From: Mycolicibacterium crocinum
Lineage (GTDB): Bacteria > Actinomycetota > Actinomycetes > Mycobacteriales > Mycobacteriaceae
DNA: 64,000 nt
Reading direction: 5' to 3'
Assembly: GCF_022370635.2 (NCBI RefSeq)
Contig: NZ_CP092362.2
Coordinates: 310,001 to 374,000 of the forward strand
Positions 26,318-35,289 of this stretch are shown in pieces. The notes below the pieces were generated by a model. That model was not told the DNA's origin. It made no database searches and saw nothing but the letters and a program-made list of their open reading frames with translations. Position 1 is the stretch's first letter, and each line of letters starts with the position of its first letter. The position numbers were made by a program, and so were the translations under genes.

Positions 26318-27658
26318 GTGGGGTCACTTCCTGAAGGTCGCCATTTCTTTCACGGCGACGACGGTTACGAGGACGCACGCCGCGCCACCGTGTGGAACCA
26401 GCGCGTGCCCGACCGCTACCCGGACGTCATCGTGCAGGCGGTCGACGCCGACGACGTCGTCGCGGCACTGCGCTATGCGAAGGCCAACAACAAGAAGGTC
26501 AGCATCAAATCGGGCGGGCACAGCTGGGCGGCCAGCCACCTGCGCGACGGCGCGGTGCTGCTGGACATGAGCCGGGTGGACCAGACCAGCATCGACGCCG
26601 ACGCGATGACCGCGGTCGCGGGGCCGGGCAAGGGTGGCAGCGTGCTGGCCGCCGAGCTCGACGCGGTCGGACTGTTCTTTCCCGCCGGCCACTGTAAGGG
26701 GGTGTGCATCGGCGGCTATCTGCTGCAGGGCGGCTACGGCTGGAACAGCAGGGTGGTGGGGCCGGCCTGCGAGAGTGTCATCGGGCTGGATGTGGTGACC
26801 GCCGACGGCGACAAGATCTACATCGACGCCGACAACCATCCCGATCTGTACTGGGCCGCCCGCGGCGCGGGGCCCGGCTTCTTCGCCGTGGTGACCGCCT
26901 TCCACCTCAAGCTCTACAAAAAGCCGGCGGTGCTGGGCAGCAGCTTCTATGCCTACCCCATCGAGCTTGCCGACGAGATCTTCACCTGGGCCCGCGGCAT
27001 ATCCGCGGAGGTCGACCGCCGCGTCGAGTTGCAGATCGTCGCCACCAAGAGCGTGCCCAACGCCGGCATCGACCGGCCCGCGATCGTCATGGCCTCCCCG
27101 GCGTTCGCCGACACCGAAGCAGAGGCCAAGGAGGCGTTCGGGATCCTCGACCGGTGCCCCGTCGTCGACAAGGCGCTGGCCGCGTTCCCGTATGCGCCAG
27201 TGCCGCTTGCGGATTGGTACACCGCAGTCATGAGCAACTACCTGGAGGACCACCGCTACACCGCCGACAACATGTGGACGAACGCCTCGGCCGAGGAGTT
27301 GATGCCGGGCATCCATCGCATCCTGGACACGTTGCCGCCGCACCCCTCGCATTTCCTGTGGCTGAACTGGGGCCCGTCACCGCAGCGCCAGGACATGGCC
27401 TACAGCCTGGAGAGCGAGATCTACCTGGCGCTGTACGCCGGGTGGATGGATCCTGCGGACGACGAAAAGTACGGCGACTGGCCACGATCCAACATGGCGT
27501 CGATGGCCTCATTGGCGACCGGAATCCAGTTGGCGGACGAGAACCTGGGCCGTCGGCCGGCCAAGTTCGTCACCGATGAGAACATGGCGCGGCTCGATGA
27601 AGTACGCGCGCAATACGATCCCGACGGCCGGTTCCACAGCTGGATGGGCCGGGTCTAA
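26318..27658 (+). CDS. FAD-binding oxidoreductase, berberine-bridge/PCMH type, probably bicovalent FAD
   Basis: A 446-residue flavoprotein. The PCMH FAD-binding domain (about 35-205) contains S-G-G-H-S-W with His68 and G-H-C-K-G-V-C-I-G-G with Cys126. These match the His and Cys positions that link FAD bicovalently in BBE-like oxidases. The C-terminal substrate domain ends in a short BBE motif with Y-D-P-D-G-R-F near residue 435. The GTG start at 26318 is fixed by a strong AAAGGAGG 5 nt upstream. The stop overlaps the next ATG by one base (TAATG), so the two enzymes are co-translated. Substrate unknown; oxidation of a phenol, alcohol or sugar is typical. Confidence 0.87.
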   Translation: MGSLPEGRHFFHGDDGYEDARRATVWNQRVPDRYPDVIVQAVDADDVVAALRYAKANNKKVSIKSGGHSWAASHLRDGAVLLDMSRVDQTSIDADAMTAVAGPGKGGSVLAAELDAVGLFFPAGHCKGVCIGGYLLQGGYGWNSRVVGPACESVIGLDVVTADGDKIYIDADNHPDLYWAARGAGPGFFAVVTAFHLKLYKKPAVLGSSFYAYPIELADEIFTWARGISAEVDRRVELQIVATKSVPNAGIDRPAIVMASPAFADTEAEAKEAFGILDRCPVVDKALAAFPYAPVPLADWYTAVMSNYLEDHRYTADNMWTNASAEELMPGIHRILDTLPPHPSHFLWLNWGPSPQRQDMAYSLESEIYLALYAGWMDPADDEKYGDWPRSNMASMASLATGIQLADENLGRRPAKFVTDENMARLDEVRAQYDPDGRFHSWMGRV

Positions 27659-28440
27659 TGGCAGAGACATACTTGGGCTACCGTCCCGGCGACGGTGACA
27701 CAGCCTGGGGCAAGTACTTCACTCCGGAGATGGCCGAGCTGCCCCGGCATGCCGTCGTCGCGCTCGAGCACGGTCCGCAGGCCGACCAGGTGATGCTCGG
27801 ATTCGATTCGGCAGCAACACTTCTCGATGCCGGATACCAGCAGACCGAAAATGGTTACGGCACGCTGCGCGGTGGCGGATTCCACGTCGCGATCCGCACC
27901 GACATGCCCGGTGTCACACCGGCAATGTGGGATTGGTGGTTCGGCTGGCATGGCAGCGAGTCCACTCGTTACAAGTTGTGGCATCCGCGCGCGCACGCCT
28001 CGGCGCAGTGGGGTGACAGCGGGCCCGACGGAAGCTACGTCGGACGGACGTCGATCATCGAGGAGTACCTCGGGTCGGCGTACGCCAAGGCGGCCATCGC
28101 GTTCGTCGAGCCGTCGACGTTCGGGTTCGACGTGTCGCGGCTCGGCACTGACGTCGCCGTGTGCGCACGGCTGGGATCCAGTGAGGTGCCGGTCGACATC
28201 GGCTGGTTCGTCCACCACGTGCGAGCCGTCGCGGGCGGAGCCGAGATGCGGTCACGGTTCTGGATGGGCGGACCGTACATCGGTGTGCGCCGGGGCAACC
28301 GACTGGCCGACTCGGTGATCCGGCCGATCGCCGCCCATCAGCTGCCGGATCCGCGCGACCTGCTGGTGCACTGCTCGCAGGAGATGAACCACCTCGCGGG
28401 CTTCCTGCCGGAAATTTACGCGGAGTTCGCTGAGTCCTGA
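27658..28440 (+). CDS. DAPG hydrolase (PhlG)/phloretin hydrolase-like protein
   Basis: A 260-residue protein resembling the zinc-dependent 2,4-diacetylphloroglucinol hydrolase family, which cleaves carbon-carbon bonds between a phloroglucinol ring and an acyl group. It shows the conserved block W-D-W-W-F-G-W-H (91-98) followed by Y-K-L-W-H-P-R-A-H (105-113), giving His and Glu candidates for metal binding. A C-terminal H-C-S-Q-E-M-N-H-L-A-G-F-L-P segment is typical of the family end. No signal peptide. It is coupled to the upstream FAD oxidoreductase, suggesting successive steps on a phenolic ketone. Functional assignment is by motif resemblance. Confidence 0.72.
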   Translation: MAETYLGYRPGDGDTAWGKYFTPEMAELPRHAVVALEHGPQADQVMLGFDSAATLLDAGYQQTENGYGTLRGGGFHVAIRTDMPGVTPAMWDWWFGWHGSESTRYKLWHPRAHASAQWGDSGPDGSYVGRTSIIEEYLGSAYAKAAIAFVEPSTFGFDVSRLGTDVAVCARLGSSEVPVDIGWFVHHVRAVAGGAEMRSRFWMGGPYIGVRRGNRLADSVIRPIAAHQLPDPRDLLVHCSQEMNHLAGFLPEIYAEFAES

Positions 28441-28544
28441 GGCTCGGCGTTACTCTCTACGGAGATCGCCAAATCGCCACCGTCACCGACCTCAAGGGTT
28501 ATGTTCGCTGAACAGTCCCATGGGTCGGGCATCGGGGGTTTCAA

Positions 28545-30017
28545 ATGGTAGCTGTGGCGTTTTCACACAAGATTCGGCAGGGATTCGCGGTCGGGGGCAG
28601 GAAGGCCGCACTGTTCGGTGCGGCAGCAGCCACAGCGGTCACCATGACGATGGGCACGGTAGCCGAACCGGTGGCGCCGTCGGCAAACGCGCTGACCTTG
28701 GATGCGACCACCACCGGGCCGCTGCTGTGGCTCATCGATGAGCTCGGGGTCGACAGCATCACGATCCCGGGCGTGCCTGCGCCGATCGGGCCGCTCACCA
28801 TCAACCTCGACTGGACCCGCGCTGATCCGGTTGCGCTGAACAACGAGCTCAACTCATCGGCATTTGGGCCGTTCATCGTCGGCACCGCGACGCGCCCGTA
28901 CATCTTGGCGTCGGGAGCCACTGGACCAGTTATGGTCGCCGTCGGTACCGGTGTGCCCGCAGCGATCCAGGCGTACCAGGCGTTGTTGTCGAGTGCCAAT
29001 GGCAACACACTGCCGGGTTATGACCCGCTGGTCGCGGCAGGCAAGGTCAACGCCCTGGGCCAGCCATGCACCGGGGGCTTCGGCTGTAGTCAGGGCACGA
29101 ACGTCACCAACCTGCCAATTGCGTTGATTCGCAACCCCGAAACGCCCAACGGGGGTCTGTACGCGCGGTTCGCCCCGATCTTCAATCTGTTCGGTCAGAA
29201 CCCGGTCAGCCCCAATGCGACTTCGGGTTCGAGTACCGGCATCAGGCTCAACGGCGCGATCATCAACGTGGCGCTCGGCTACGACTTCCTCTCGGATTTC
29301 CCGGAGACGCTGAATCCCTTCTCGCTGGCGAACTCCCTGTTGGCCGGCCTGCTGCCTACGTACCTGCTCGACGGCGGGACGATCAAAGGGGCGGACACCG
29401 ACACGATCATCGGCAATCTGATCGGACTGCTCACGCTCGGCACCCCCAGCACCTCCTACAGCACGTTCGTGCCCAACGACCTGCCACTGCTGGAGCCGCT
29501 GCGGCTGCCGTCGCGCATCCTCAACGCGGTATTCAAACAGGTCGGGGTGCCGATCACCCTGGGCACTCCGCTGGCCGATGCGTTGCAGCCCGCGCTGTCA
29601 ATCCTGGTCAACATCGGCTACACCGATGTGCAGACGCCGAGCGAGGGCGGCACCTACAACCGCACGTATGACCAATCGGGACAGTATGTTCCGTTCCTGT
29701 CGCGGGCCACGCTGACTCCGCAGGAGTGGGCCGCGGTTCCGGGCGATGTGGTCAAGGCGCTGGTGAACGGATTCCGGGATGTGTTGTCCGGCAAGTCCAC
29801 ATCCGCACCGAACGTGCCGGATCCGCATGCCCCGCAACTGCCGGTGGCGGCTGTGCCGTCAACGGCGACCGCGACCGCGGTGACTACTGCTGCGGAGCCC
29901 AGCGCGAAGTCCGGTAAGCCGTCGAAGAAGTCGAGCGGGGCGACGAGCAAGAAGCCTTCAGCACCGAAGGCGTCGGCCAAGAAGGGTGTGGGCGGCTCGA
30001 AGCGCGCAGCCAGCTAG
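28545..30017 (+). CDS. Secreted protein of unknown function with Lys-rich C-terminal tail
   Basis: A 490-residue protein I cannot assign to a named family. The N-terminus has a signal peptide with a hydrophobic stretch (about 20-38) and a likely cleavage near A-N-A-L at about 47-50. The mature part (50-430) is rich in Leu, Pro, Asn, Thr and Gly and reads like the non-PE secreted proteins common in mycobacteria. It has one close Cys pair in the C-T-G-G-F-G-C motif. Residues 450-490 are a low-complexity Lys/Ser/Ala/Pro tail with ten Lys and one acidic residue, similar to histone H1-like tails. ATG 28545 follows a CGGGGG tract. Confidence 0.7.
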   Translation: MVAVAFSHKIRQGFAVGGRKAALFGAAAATAVTMTMGTVAEPVAPSANALTLDATTTGPLLWLIDELGVDSITIPGVPAPIGPLTINLDWTRADPVALNNELNSSAFGPFIVGTATRPYILASGATGPVMVAVGTGVPAAIQAYQALLSSANGNTLPGYDPLVAAGKVNALGQPCTGGFGCSQGTNVTNLPIALIRNPETPNGGLYARFAPIFNLFGQNPVSPNATSGSSTGIRLNGAIINVALGYDFLSDFPETLNPFSLANSLLAGLLPTYLLDGGTIKGADTDTIIGNLIGLLTLGTPSTSYSTFVPNDLPLLEPLRLPSRILNAVFKQVGVPITLGTPLADALQPALSILVNIGYTDVQTPSEGGTYNRTYDQSGQYVPFLSRATLTPQEWAAVPGDVVKALVNGFRDVLSGKSTSAPNVPDPHAPQLPVAAVPSTATATAVTTAAEPSAKSGKPSKKSSGATSKKPSAPKASAKKGVGGSKRAAS

Positions 30018-30034
30018 CGGGGGTCACCGCGAGT

Positions 30035-30082
30035 GTGGGCCTCCTGCAGGGAAATTGAGCGATTCTCCTGCATGACCCCCAC
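30035..30082. terminator. Imperfect bidirectional hairpin between the secreted protein gene and ilvD
   Basis: GTGGG...TGCAGGGAA and TTCTCCTGCA...CCCAC form an interrupted stem in the 79-nt convergent gap, with one bulge and a 9-nt AT-rich loop. It lies between the plus-strand secreted gene and the minus-strand ilvD. Confidence 0.45.
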
Positions 30083-30096
30083 AGTCGACGACAGGC

Positions 30097-31794
30097 CTAC
30101 CCGCAGACGGCACCGTTCGCGGCCGAGCCGACCAGCTTGCGGTACTTGGCCAGCACACCGGTGGTGTACTTCGGTGCAGGCGGGGTGAATCCGTCCTTGC
30201 GCGAATCGAATTCGCCCTCGTCGACCAGGACGTCCAGCGTCCCTTTGCCGACGTCGAGGCGGATCCGGTCACCGTCTTGGACGAACGCGATGGGGCCGCC
30301 GTCGACCGCCTCAGGCGCGATGTGCCCGACGCACAGGCCGGTGGTGCCGCCGGAGAACCGGCCGTCGGTCATCAGCAGCACATCCTTGCCGAGCCCGGCA
30401 CCCTTGATCGCGCCGGTGATCGCCAGCATCTCGCGCATCCCCGGGCCGCCCTTGGGGCCCTCGTAGCGGATGACGACGACGTCGCCGGCCACGATCGTGC
30501 CGTCCTCGAGCGCGTCCATCGCCGCCCGCTCGCCGTCGAAAACCCGTGCGGTGCCTTCAAACACGTCCGAGTCGAAGCCGGCCGATTTCACCACCGCGCC
30601 CTCGGGCGCCAGCGAGCCGTGCAGGATCGTGATGCCACCGGTGGGGTGGATCGGGTTGCTCAGCGCACGCAGCACCTTGCCATCGGGATCCGGCGGCGCG
30701 ATGTGGGCCAGGTTCGCCGCCATCGTCTCGCCGGTCACCGTCATGACGTCACCGTGCAACAGGCCGGCGTCCAATAGCGCTTTCATGACCACCGGCACCC
30801 CGCCGATGCGGTCGACGTCGAACATCACGTGCTTGCCGAACGGCTTGACGTCGGCCAGGTGCGGCACCTTGGCGCCGATGCGGGTGAAGTCCGCCAGGTC
30901 GAGCTTGACCCCGGCCTCATGCGCGATCGCCATCAAGTGCAGCACCGCGTTGGTGGATCCGCCGAACGCCATCACCACCGCGATCGCGTTCTCGAAGGCT
31001 TCCTTGGTCAAGATGTCGCGGGCGGTGATCCCGCGGCGCAACAGTTCCACCACCGCTTCACCACTGCGCCGGGCGTAGCCGTCGCGGCGGCGGTCAGTGG
31101 CCGGCGGTGCGGCACTGCCGGGCAGCGACATCCCCAGCGCCTCGGCCGCGGACGCCATCGTGTTCGCGGTGAACATGCCACCACACGCACCTTCGCCCGG
31201 ACAGATCGCGCGCTCGATGGTGTCGACGTCCTCGCGCGACATCAGCCCACGCGCGCAGGCGCCGACGGCCTCGAAGGCATCGATGATCGTCACGTCCATC
31301 TCGGTGCCGTCGGACAACTTCGCCCGGCCCGGCAAGATCGAACCCGCGTAGAGGAACACCGCGGCCAGATCGAGTCGCGCGGCGGCCATCAGCATGCCCG
31401 GCAGTGACTTGTCGCAGCCCGCCAGCAGCACCGAACCGTCCAGGCGCTCAGCCATCATCACCGTTTCGACGCTGTCGGCGATCACCTCGCGGGAGACCAG
31501 CGAGAAGTGCATGCCCTCGTGACCCATCGAGATGCCGTCGGACACCGAGATGGTGCCGAACTCCATCGGATAGCCACCTGCGGCGTGCACACCGTCCTTG
31601 GCGGCCTTGGCCAGCCGGTCCAGCGACAGGTTGCACGGAGTGATCTCGTTCCAGGACGACGCCACACCGATCTGGGGTTTGGCGAAGTCCTCGTCGCCCA
31701 TGCCTACCGCGCGGAGCATCCCGCGGGCGGCGGCCTTCTCCAGACCGTCGGTGACGTCGCGACTGCGGGGCTTGAGATCGGGGCTTTGGCTCAC
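30097..31794 (-). CDS. ilvD: Dihydroxy-acid dehydratase IlvD
   Basis: A 565-residue dehydratase of branched-chain amino acid synthesis that converts 2,3-dihydroxy-isovalerate or -methylvalerate to the 2-keto acid. Iron-sulfur ligands are Cys54 in I-T-P-C-N, Cys127 in G-C-D-K-S and Cys204 in [12 protein letters not shown]. The C-terminal [12 protein letters not shown] and T-D-G-R-F-S-G-G motifs are intact. Length agrees with Rv0189c (575). It starts with GTG at 31794 and is divergent from the copper lipoprotein gene. Confidence 0.96.
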   Translation of the reverse strand: MSQSPDLKPRSRDVTDGLEKAAARGMLRAVGMGDEDFAKPQIGVASSWNEITPCNLSLDRLAKAAKDGVHAAGGYPMEFGTISVSDGISMGHEGMHFSLVSREVIADSVETVMMAERLDGSVLLAGCDKSLPGMLMAAARLDLAAVFLYAGSILPGRAKLSDGTEMDVTIIDAFEAVGACARGLMSREDVDTIERAICPGEGACGGMFTANTMASAAEALGMSLPGSAAPPATDRRRDGYARRSGEAVVELLRRGITARDILTKEAFENAIAVVMAFGGSTNAVLHLMAIAHEAGVKLDLADFTRIGAKVPHLADVKPFGKHVMFDVDRIGGVPVVMKALLDAGLLHGDVMTVTGETMAANLAHIAPPDPDGKVLRALSNPIHPTGGITILHGSLAPEGAVVKSAGFDSDVFEGTARVFDGERAAMDALEDGTIVAGDVVVIRYEGPKGGPGMREMLAITGAIKGAGLGKDVLLMTDGRFSGGTTGLCVGHIAPEAVDGGPIAFVQDGDRIRLDVGKGTLDVLVDEGEFDSRKDGFTPPAPKYTTGVLAKYRKLVGSAANGAVCG

Positions 31795-31839
31795 CGGTCA
31801 AGTATGCCGTGGTCGGGGGTGCCCACCAAAATCGTTTTC

Positions 31840-31856
31840 ATACCCCCGAGGGGTAT
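31840..31856 (+). promoter_or_regulatory. RicR/CsoR-type copper operator palindrome
   Basis: ATACCCC-CGA-GGGGTAT is a perfect inverted repeat with 7-bp arms and 3-bp centre, the form expected for CsoR/RicR repressors. It lies 5 nt upstream of the -10 box of the DUF305-ricR operon, so bound repressor would block polymerase. Copper would release it (family knowledge). Confidence 0.75.
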
Positions 31857-31861
31857 TCGGG

Positions 31862-31867
31862 TACGGT
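31862..31867 (+). promoter_or_regulatory. Putative leaderless -10 box (TACGGT) of the copper operon
   Basis: TACGGT ends 6 nt before ATG 31874 and lies directly after the copper operator palindrome. Confidence 0.5.
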
Positions 31868-31873
31868 GGAAAC

Positions 31874-32467
31874 ATGACATCCATGCCCGTCCGCACTGTC
31901 GCGGTCGCCGCAGCCCTGGCCACCGCCGTCGTCGTCTCCTCCTGCAGCAAAACCGAGGATCACAGCCAGCACGCCACGTCGACCACCAGCAGCAGTGCCA
32001 CGGTGGCCGCCCACAACGCCGACGATGTCATGTTCGCGCAGATGATGATTCCGCACCATCAGCAGGCGGTCGAGCTCAGTGGACTCGCGCCGCAGCACAC
32101 CGACAACCAGGCGTTGCTCAAGCTGGCATCGACCATCGCGGGCGCCCAGCAGCCGGAGATCGACGCGATGAAGGCGCTCCTGCTGCAGTGGGACGTCGGC
32201 CCTGCGATGGGTGACCACAGTGGGCACGGCGCCGCGATGCAGGGCATGGTCGACGACGCGACGATGACCAAGCTCAAGTCGCTCAAGGGCCCGGAGTTCG
32301 ACACACTGTGGTTGCAGGCGATGATCGGCCATCACCAGGGCGCCATCGAGATGGCCAAGGCCGAGATCGCCAACGGTCAGAGCGCCGACCTGACCGCGAT
32401 GGCCAAGTCCATCGTCACATCGCAGCAGGCCGAGATCGACCAGATGAAGCAGATGCTTGGAGGCTAA
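31874..32467 (+). CDS. DUF305 family lipoprotein, probable copper-binding
   Basis: A 197-residue exported lipoprotein with lipobox V-V-S-S-C (Cys24). The mature part is a DUF305 (ferritin-like helical) domain with two repeats marked by M-M-I-P-H-H-Q-Q-A-V-E and M-I-G-H-H-Q-G-A-I-E. There are also a H-S-G-H loop and numerous Met residues, a set of His/Met ligands suited to copper. It sits immediately before ricR (no gap between stop and next ATG) and behind a copper-type operator, so a role in extracytoplasmic copper handling is likely. The start is supported by the -10 box and the signal peptide; an extended frame into ilvD is rejected. Confidence 0.87.
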   Translation: MTSMPVRTVAVAAALATAVVVSSCSKTEDHSQHATSTTSSSATVAAHNADDVMFAQMMIPHHQQAVELSGLAPQHTDNQALLKLASTIAGAQQPEIDAMKALLLQWDVGPAMGDHSGHGAAMQGMVDDATMTKLKSLKGPEFDTLWLQAMIGHHQGAIEMAKAEIANGQSADLTAMAKSIVTSQQAEIDQMKQMLGG

Positions 32468-32758
32468 ATGACTGGCGCACATGGTTATTCGGCACGCAAG
32501 GACAACTACACCAAGCGGTTGCGCCGCATCGAGGGTCAGGTCCGCGGGATCGCCAAGATGATCGACGAGGACAAGTACTGCATCGACGTGCTGACTCAGA
32601 TCAGCGCCGTCAACAGTGCCCTGCAGTCGGTCGCCCTGGGCCTGCTCGAGGAGCACCTCGGCCACTGCGTCAGCCACGCCGTCGCCGAGGGCGGCGACGA
32701 GGCGGACAAGAAGCTGGCCGAGGCCTCGGCCGCGATCGCCCGTCTGGTCCGGTCCTGA
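32468..32758 (+). CDS. ricR: Copper-sensing repressor RicR (CsoR family)
   Basis: A 96-residue all-helical DNA-binding metal sensor. The Cu(I) ligand set of CsoR proteins is present: Cys38, His63 and Cys67, with the spacing of Cys36/His61/Cys65 in tuberculosis CsoR. The Y-x-K-R-L-R-R-I-E-G-Q-V-R-G-I pattern at 14-28 is the family signature. Position between ilvD and an MFS gene equals Rv0190 (ricR). It begins directly after the DUF305 stop and would autoregulate through the palindrome at 31840-31856. Confidence 0.93.
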   Translation: MTGAHGYSARKDNYTKRLRRIEGQVRGIAKMIDEDKYCIDVLTQISAVNSALQSVALGLLEEHLGHCVSHAVAEGGDEADKKLAEASAAIARLVRS

Positions 32759-32819
32759 CGCCTTCGACCCGCACAGTGCAACACCGGGCAACGTAAGGCT
32801 CATTCGGCGTCACAGCCGA

Positions 32820-32825
32820 TACCGT
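32820..32825 (+). promoter_or_regulatory. Putative leaderless -10 box (TACCGT) of the Rv0191-like MFS gene
   Basis: TACCGT ends 6 nt before GTG 32832, so the MFS gene may be transcribed apart from ricR. It supports the GTG start. Confidence 0.4.
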
Positions 32826-32831
32826 GAACCG

Positions 32832-34052
32832 GTGCCCACAGTGCAGCGCACGTGGACACCGCGAGTCGCCACAGCGCTGGCCGTGCTGGCCGCCGCGGCG
32901 TTCATCTACGTCACCGCCGAGATCATGCCGGTCGGTGCGCTGCCCGCGATCGCGCGCGACCTCCATGTCAGCGAGGCCGTGGTGGGCACCCTGCTCGCCA
33001 GCTACGCCCTCGTCGCGGCGGTGGCCACCATGCCGCTGGTGCGCTGGACGGCGGCTTGGCCGCGACGGCGCACCCTGCTGTGGACGCTGGCCTGCCTGTC
33101 GCTGTCGCAACTGATCTCCGCGCTCGCCCCGACATTCGAGGTACTGGCCGTTGGCCGGGTGCTGTGCGCGTTGACCCACGGACTGATGTGGTCGGTGATC
33201 GCCCCGATCGGCGTGCGGCTGGTGCCACCGAGTCACGCCGGGCGCGCCACCATGGCGGTCTACGTCGGCACCGGTCTGGCGTTGGTGGTCGGCAGCCCGC
33301 TCACCGCGGCGATGAGTGAGCTGTGGGGTTGGCGGCTGGCGGTCGGGGCCATCACCGTCGCGTCCGTCGTGGTCTTGGTGGCGGCGCGGTTCGCGCTGCC
33401 GGTAATGACGATGACCGACGCCGTCGACGGCGTACGTCCGCGACCGATCGGGCATCACCGCAACCGGCCGCTGGTCGTGCTGAGCGTGCTGACTCTCGTG
33501 GGCGTCACCGCACACTTCATCTCCTACACGTTCATCGCGGTCGTCATTCGCGACGTGGTCGGCGTGCACGGCGCGCATCTGGCGTGGCTGCTCGCCGCCT
33601 ACGGGATCGCCGGCCTGACGGGTATGGCGGTGTTGGCGCGGCCGGGGGACCGGCGGCCGAAGACGGCCGTGCTCGGCTGTCTGGCCGGGTCGTCACTGGC
33701 GTTCGCGGTGCTGGCGACCCTGGGCTACCTCAATTGGCATACCGTCGCCGTCGCGGCGGTCGGTGCGGTGGCGATCGTCGGGTGGGGAGCGACGGCCAAC
33801 GCGATGCCGCCGATGCTGCAGGCCGCCGCGATGCGGCACTCGCCGGAGGATCCCGACGGCGCCTCAGGGCTGTATGTGGCGTGCTTTCAGGTCGGCATCA
33901 TGGCCGGATCGCTGACCGGCGGACTGCTCTATCAGCACGCCGGGGTGCCGGCGATGCTCAGCGCGTCGGCGGGCCTGATGCTCGCCGCATTGGTCTGCGT
34001 GATGATCAGCCGGGGCCTGTTCGCAGTCCGTCCGGCTACCAGCGAAAAGTAA
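32832..34052 (+). CDS. MFS transporter (Rv0191-like)
   Basis: A 406-residue major facilitator with 12 predicted membrane segments, of the DHA1 drug/sugar efflux group. The N-terminal helix contains A-E-I-M-P-V-G-A-L-P, typical of arabinose/chloramphenicol-type efflux proteins, and the loop after helix 2 has R-W-T-A-A-W-P-R-R-R-T-L. Rv0191 (413 residues) occupies the same place after ricR. Substrate unknown. The frame is open upstream into ricR, but GTG 32832 follows a -10 box and begins a normal N-terminus. Confidence 0.9.
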   Translation: MPTVQRTWTPRVATALAVLAAAAFIYVTAEIMPVGALPAIARDLHVSEAVVGTLLASYALVAAVATMPLVRWTAAWPRRRTLLWTLACLSLSQLISALAPTFEVLAVGRVLCALTHGLMWSVIAPIGVRLVPPSHAGRATMAVYVGTGLALVVGSPLTAAMSELWGWRLAVGAITVASVVVLVAARFALPVMTMTDAVDGVRPRPIGHHRNRPLVVLSVLTLVGVTAHFISYTFIAVVIRDVVGVHGAHLAWLLAAYGIAGLTGMAVLARPGDRRPKTAVLGCLAGSSLAFAVLATLGYLNWHTVAVAAVGAVAIVGWGATANAMPPMLQAAAMRHSPEDPDGASGLYVACFQVGIMAGSLTGGLLYQHAGVPAMLSASAGLMLAALVCVMISRGLFAVRPATSEK

Positions 34053-34196
34053 CGCTTCTCACCCCCATCCCGACGATCTGCACAGTTCAGGGCAGTGACG
34101 GAGTTTGTGGCCAGGTTCGCTGGCGAATGAACTCCATGGGTGCACCCAGCGTGTTATGCGAGACTGGGTCAACGTCGGTTCGAGGGAGTTTTCGTT

Positions 34197-35240
34197 ATGA
34201 CGCTGCGGGTGAAGGGGGCGATCGCCACCGCGCTCTGCGTGGTCGGAGTGGCTGCCGGAATCAGTCTTGGCAGCGGTTCGGCGCTGGCCGATCCAGACCT
34301 TGCGCCGGGCGATCCCGGGATCGTCGACGTGCCACCGGCCCAGGTGCCCGCGCCTGATCCGTTCGCTCCGCCGCCGGCCGACCCGGCAGCTTTCCCGCCC
34401 CCGGCACCGGATCCCTTCGCTCCGCCGCCCGCACCGCCGGTCGACCCGGTGGCCGCCCAGCAGGCCGCCGCGGCAGCAGCCGGCCCGGTCAAGGGTCAGA
34501 ACCCGACGCCCTACACCGGTGACCCGGTGTTCGCGCCGCCGTCATTCAACCCGGTGAACGGCGCGATGGTTGGCGTGGCCAAGCCGATCATCATCAACTT
34601 CGCCCGTCCAATCGCCAACCGGCCGCTGGCCGAGTCGGCGATCCACATCTCGTCGGTGCCGCCGGTTCCCGGCGCGTTCTACTGGACCACCGACACCCAG
34701 GTGCGCTGGCGTCCCTACAACTTCTGGCCACAGGGCACGGTCGTCAACATCGACGCCAGCGGCGCCAAGTCCAGCTTCCGCGTCGGTGACTCTCTGGTCG
34801 CCACCGTCGACGACAAGGCCCACCAGATGACCATCACCCGCAACGGCAAGGTCGAGAAGACCATGCCGGTCTCGATGGGCAAGCCCGACGGCAAGCACGA
34901 GACCAAGAACGGCACCTATTACGTGCTGGAGAAGTTCCCGGACATCATCATGGACTCGGCCACCTACGGCGTGCCCAACACCTCACCCGAGGGCTACAAG
35001 CTGAAAGTGCAGTGGGCGGTGCGCATCGACAACAGTGGCGCCTTCGTGCACAGCGCGCCGTGGTCGGTGGCCGATCAGGGCAAGCGCAATGTCAGCCACG
35101 GTTGCATCAACCTCTCGCCGGACAACGCCAAGTGGTTCTACGACAACTTCGGCAGTGGTGACCCGATCGTGGTGAAGAACTCCGTGGGGCTGTACAACAA
35201 CCCCGACGGCGCCGACGACTGGCAGTGGCAGCTGGCTTAG
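34197..35240 (+). CDS. L,D-transpeptidase (Rv0192/LdtMt4-like)
   Basis: A 347-residue exported enzyme that makes 3-3 cross-links in peptidoglycan or attaches proteins to it. The signal peptide (1-31) ends A-L-A-D. It is followed by a Pro/Ala-rich linker (about 40-100), an Ig-like domain (about 110-190) and the YkuD catalytic domain (about 195-335), with S-H-G-C-I-N-L carrying His301 and nucleophile Cys303. Synteny with ricR and the MFS gene equals Rv0190-Rv0192. ATG 34197 has a GAGGGA site 8 nt upstream. A C-terminal W-Q-W tail is present. Confidence 0.93.
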   Translation: MTLRVKGAIATALCVVGVAAGISLGSGSALADPDLAPGDPGIVDVPPAQVPAPDPFAPPPADPAAFPPPAPDPFAPPPAPPVDPVAAQQAAAAAAGPVKGQNPTPYTGDPVFAPPSFNPVNGAMVGVAKPIIINFARPIANRPLAESAIHISSVPPVPGAFYWTTDTQVRWRPYNFWPQGTVVNIDASGAKSSFRVGDSLVATVDDKAHQMTITRNGKVEKTMPVSMGKPDGKHETKNGTYYVLEKFPDIIMDSATYGVPNTSPEGYKLKVQWAVRIDNSGAFVHSAPWSVADQGKRNVSHGCINLSPDNAKWFYDNFGSGDPIVVKNSVGLYNNPDGADDWQWQLA

Positions 35241-35289
35241 CCAGTGGGCCACAGGGTTTCAAAGCTTAGGCACAGAATCGGACTCCACA

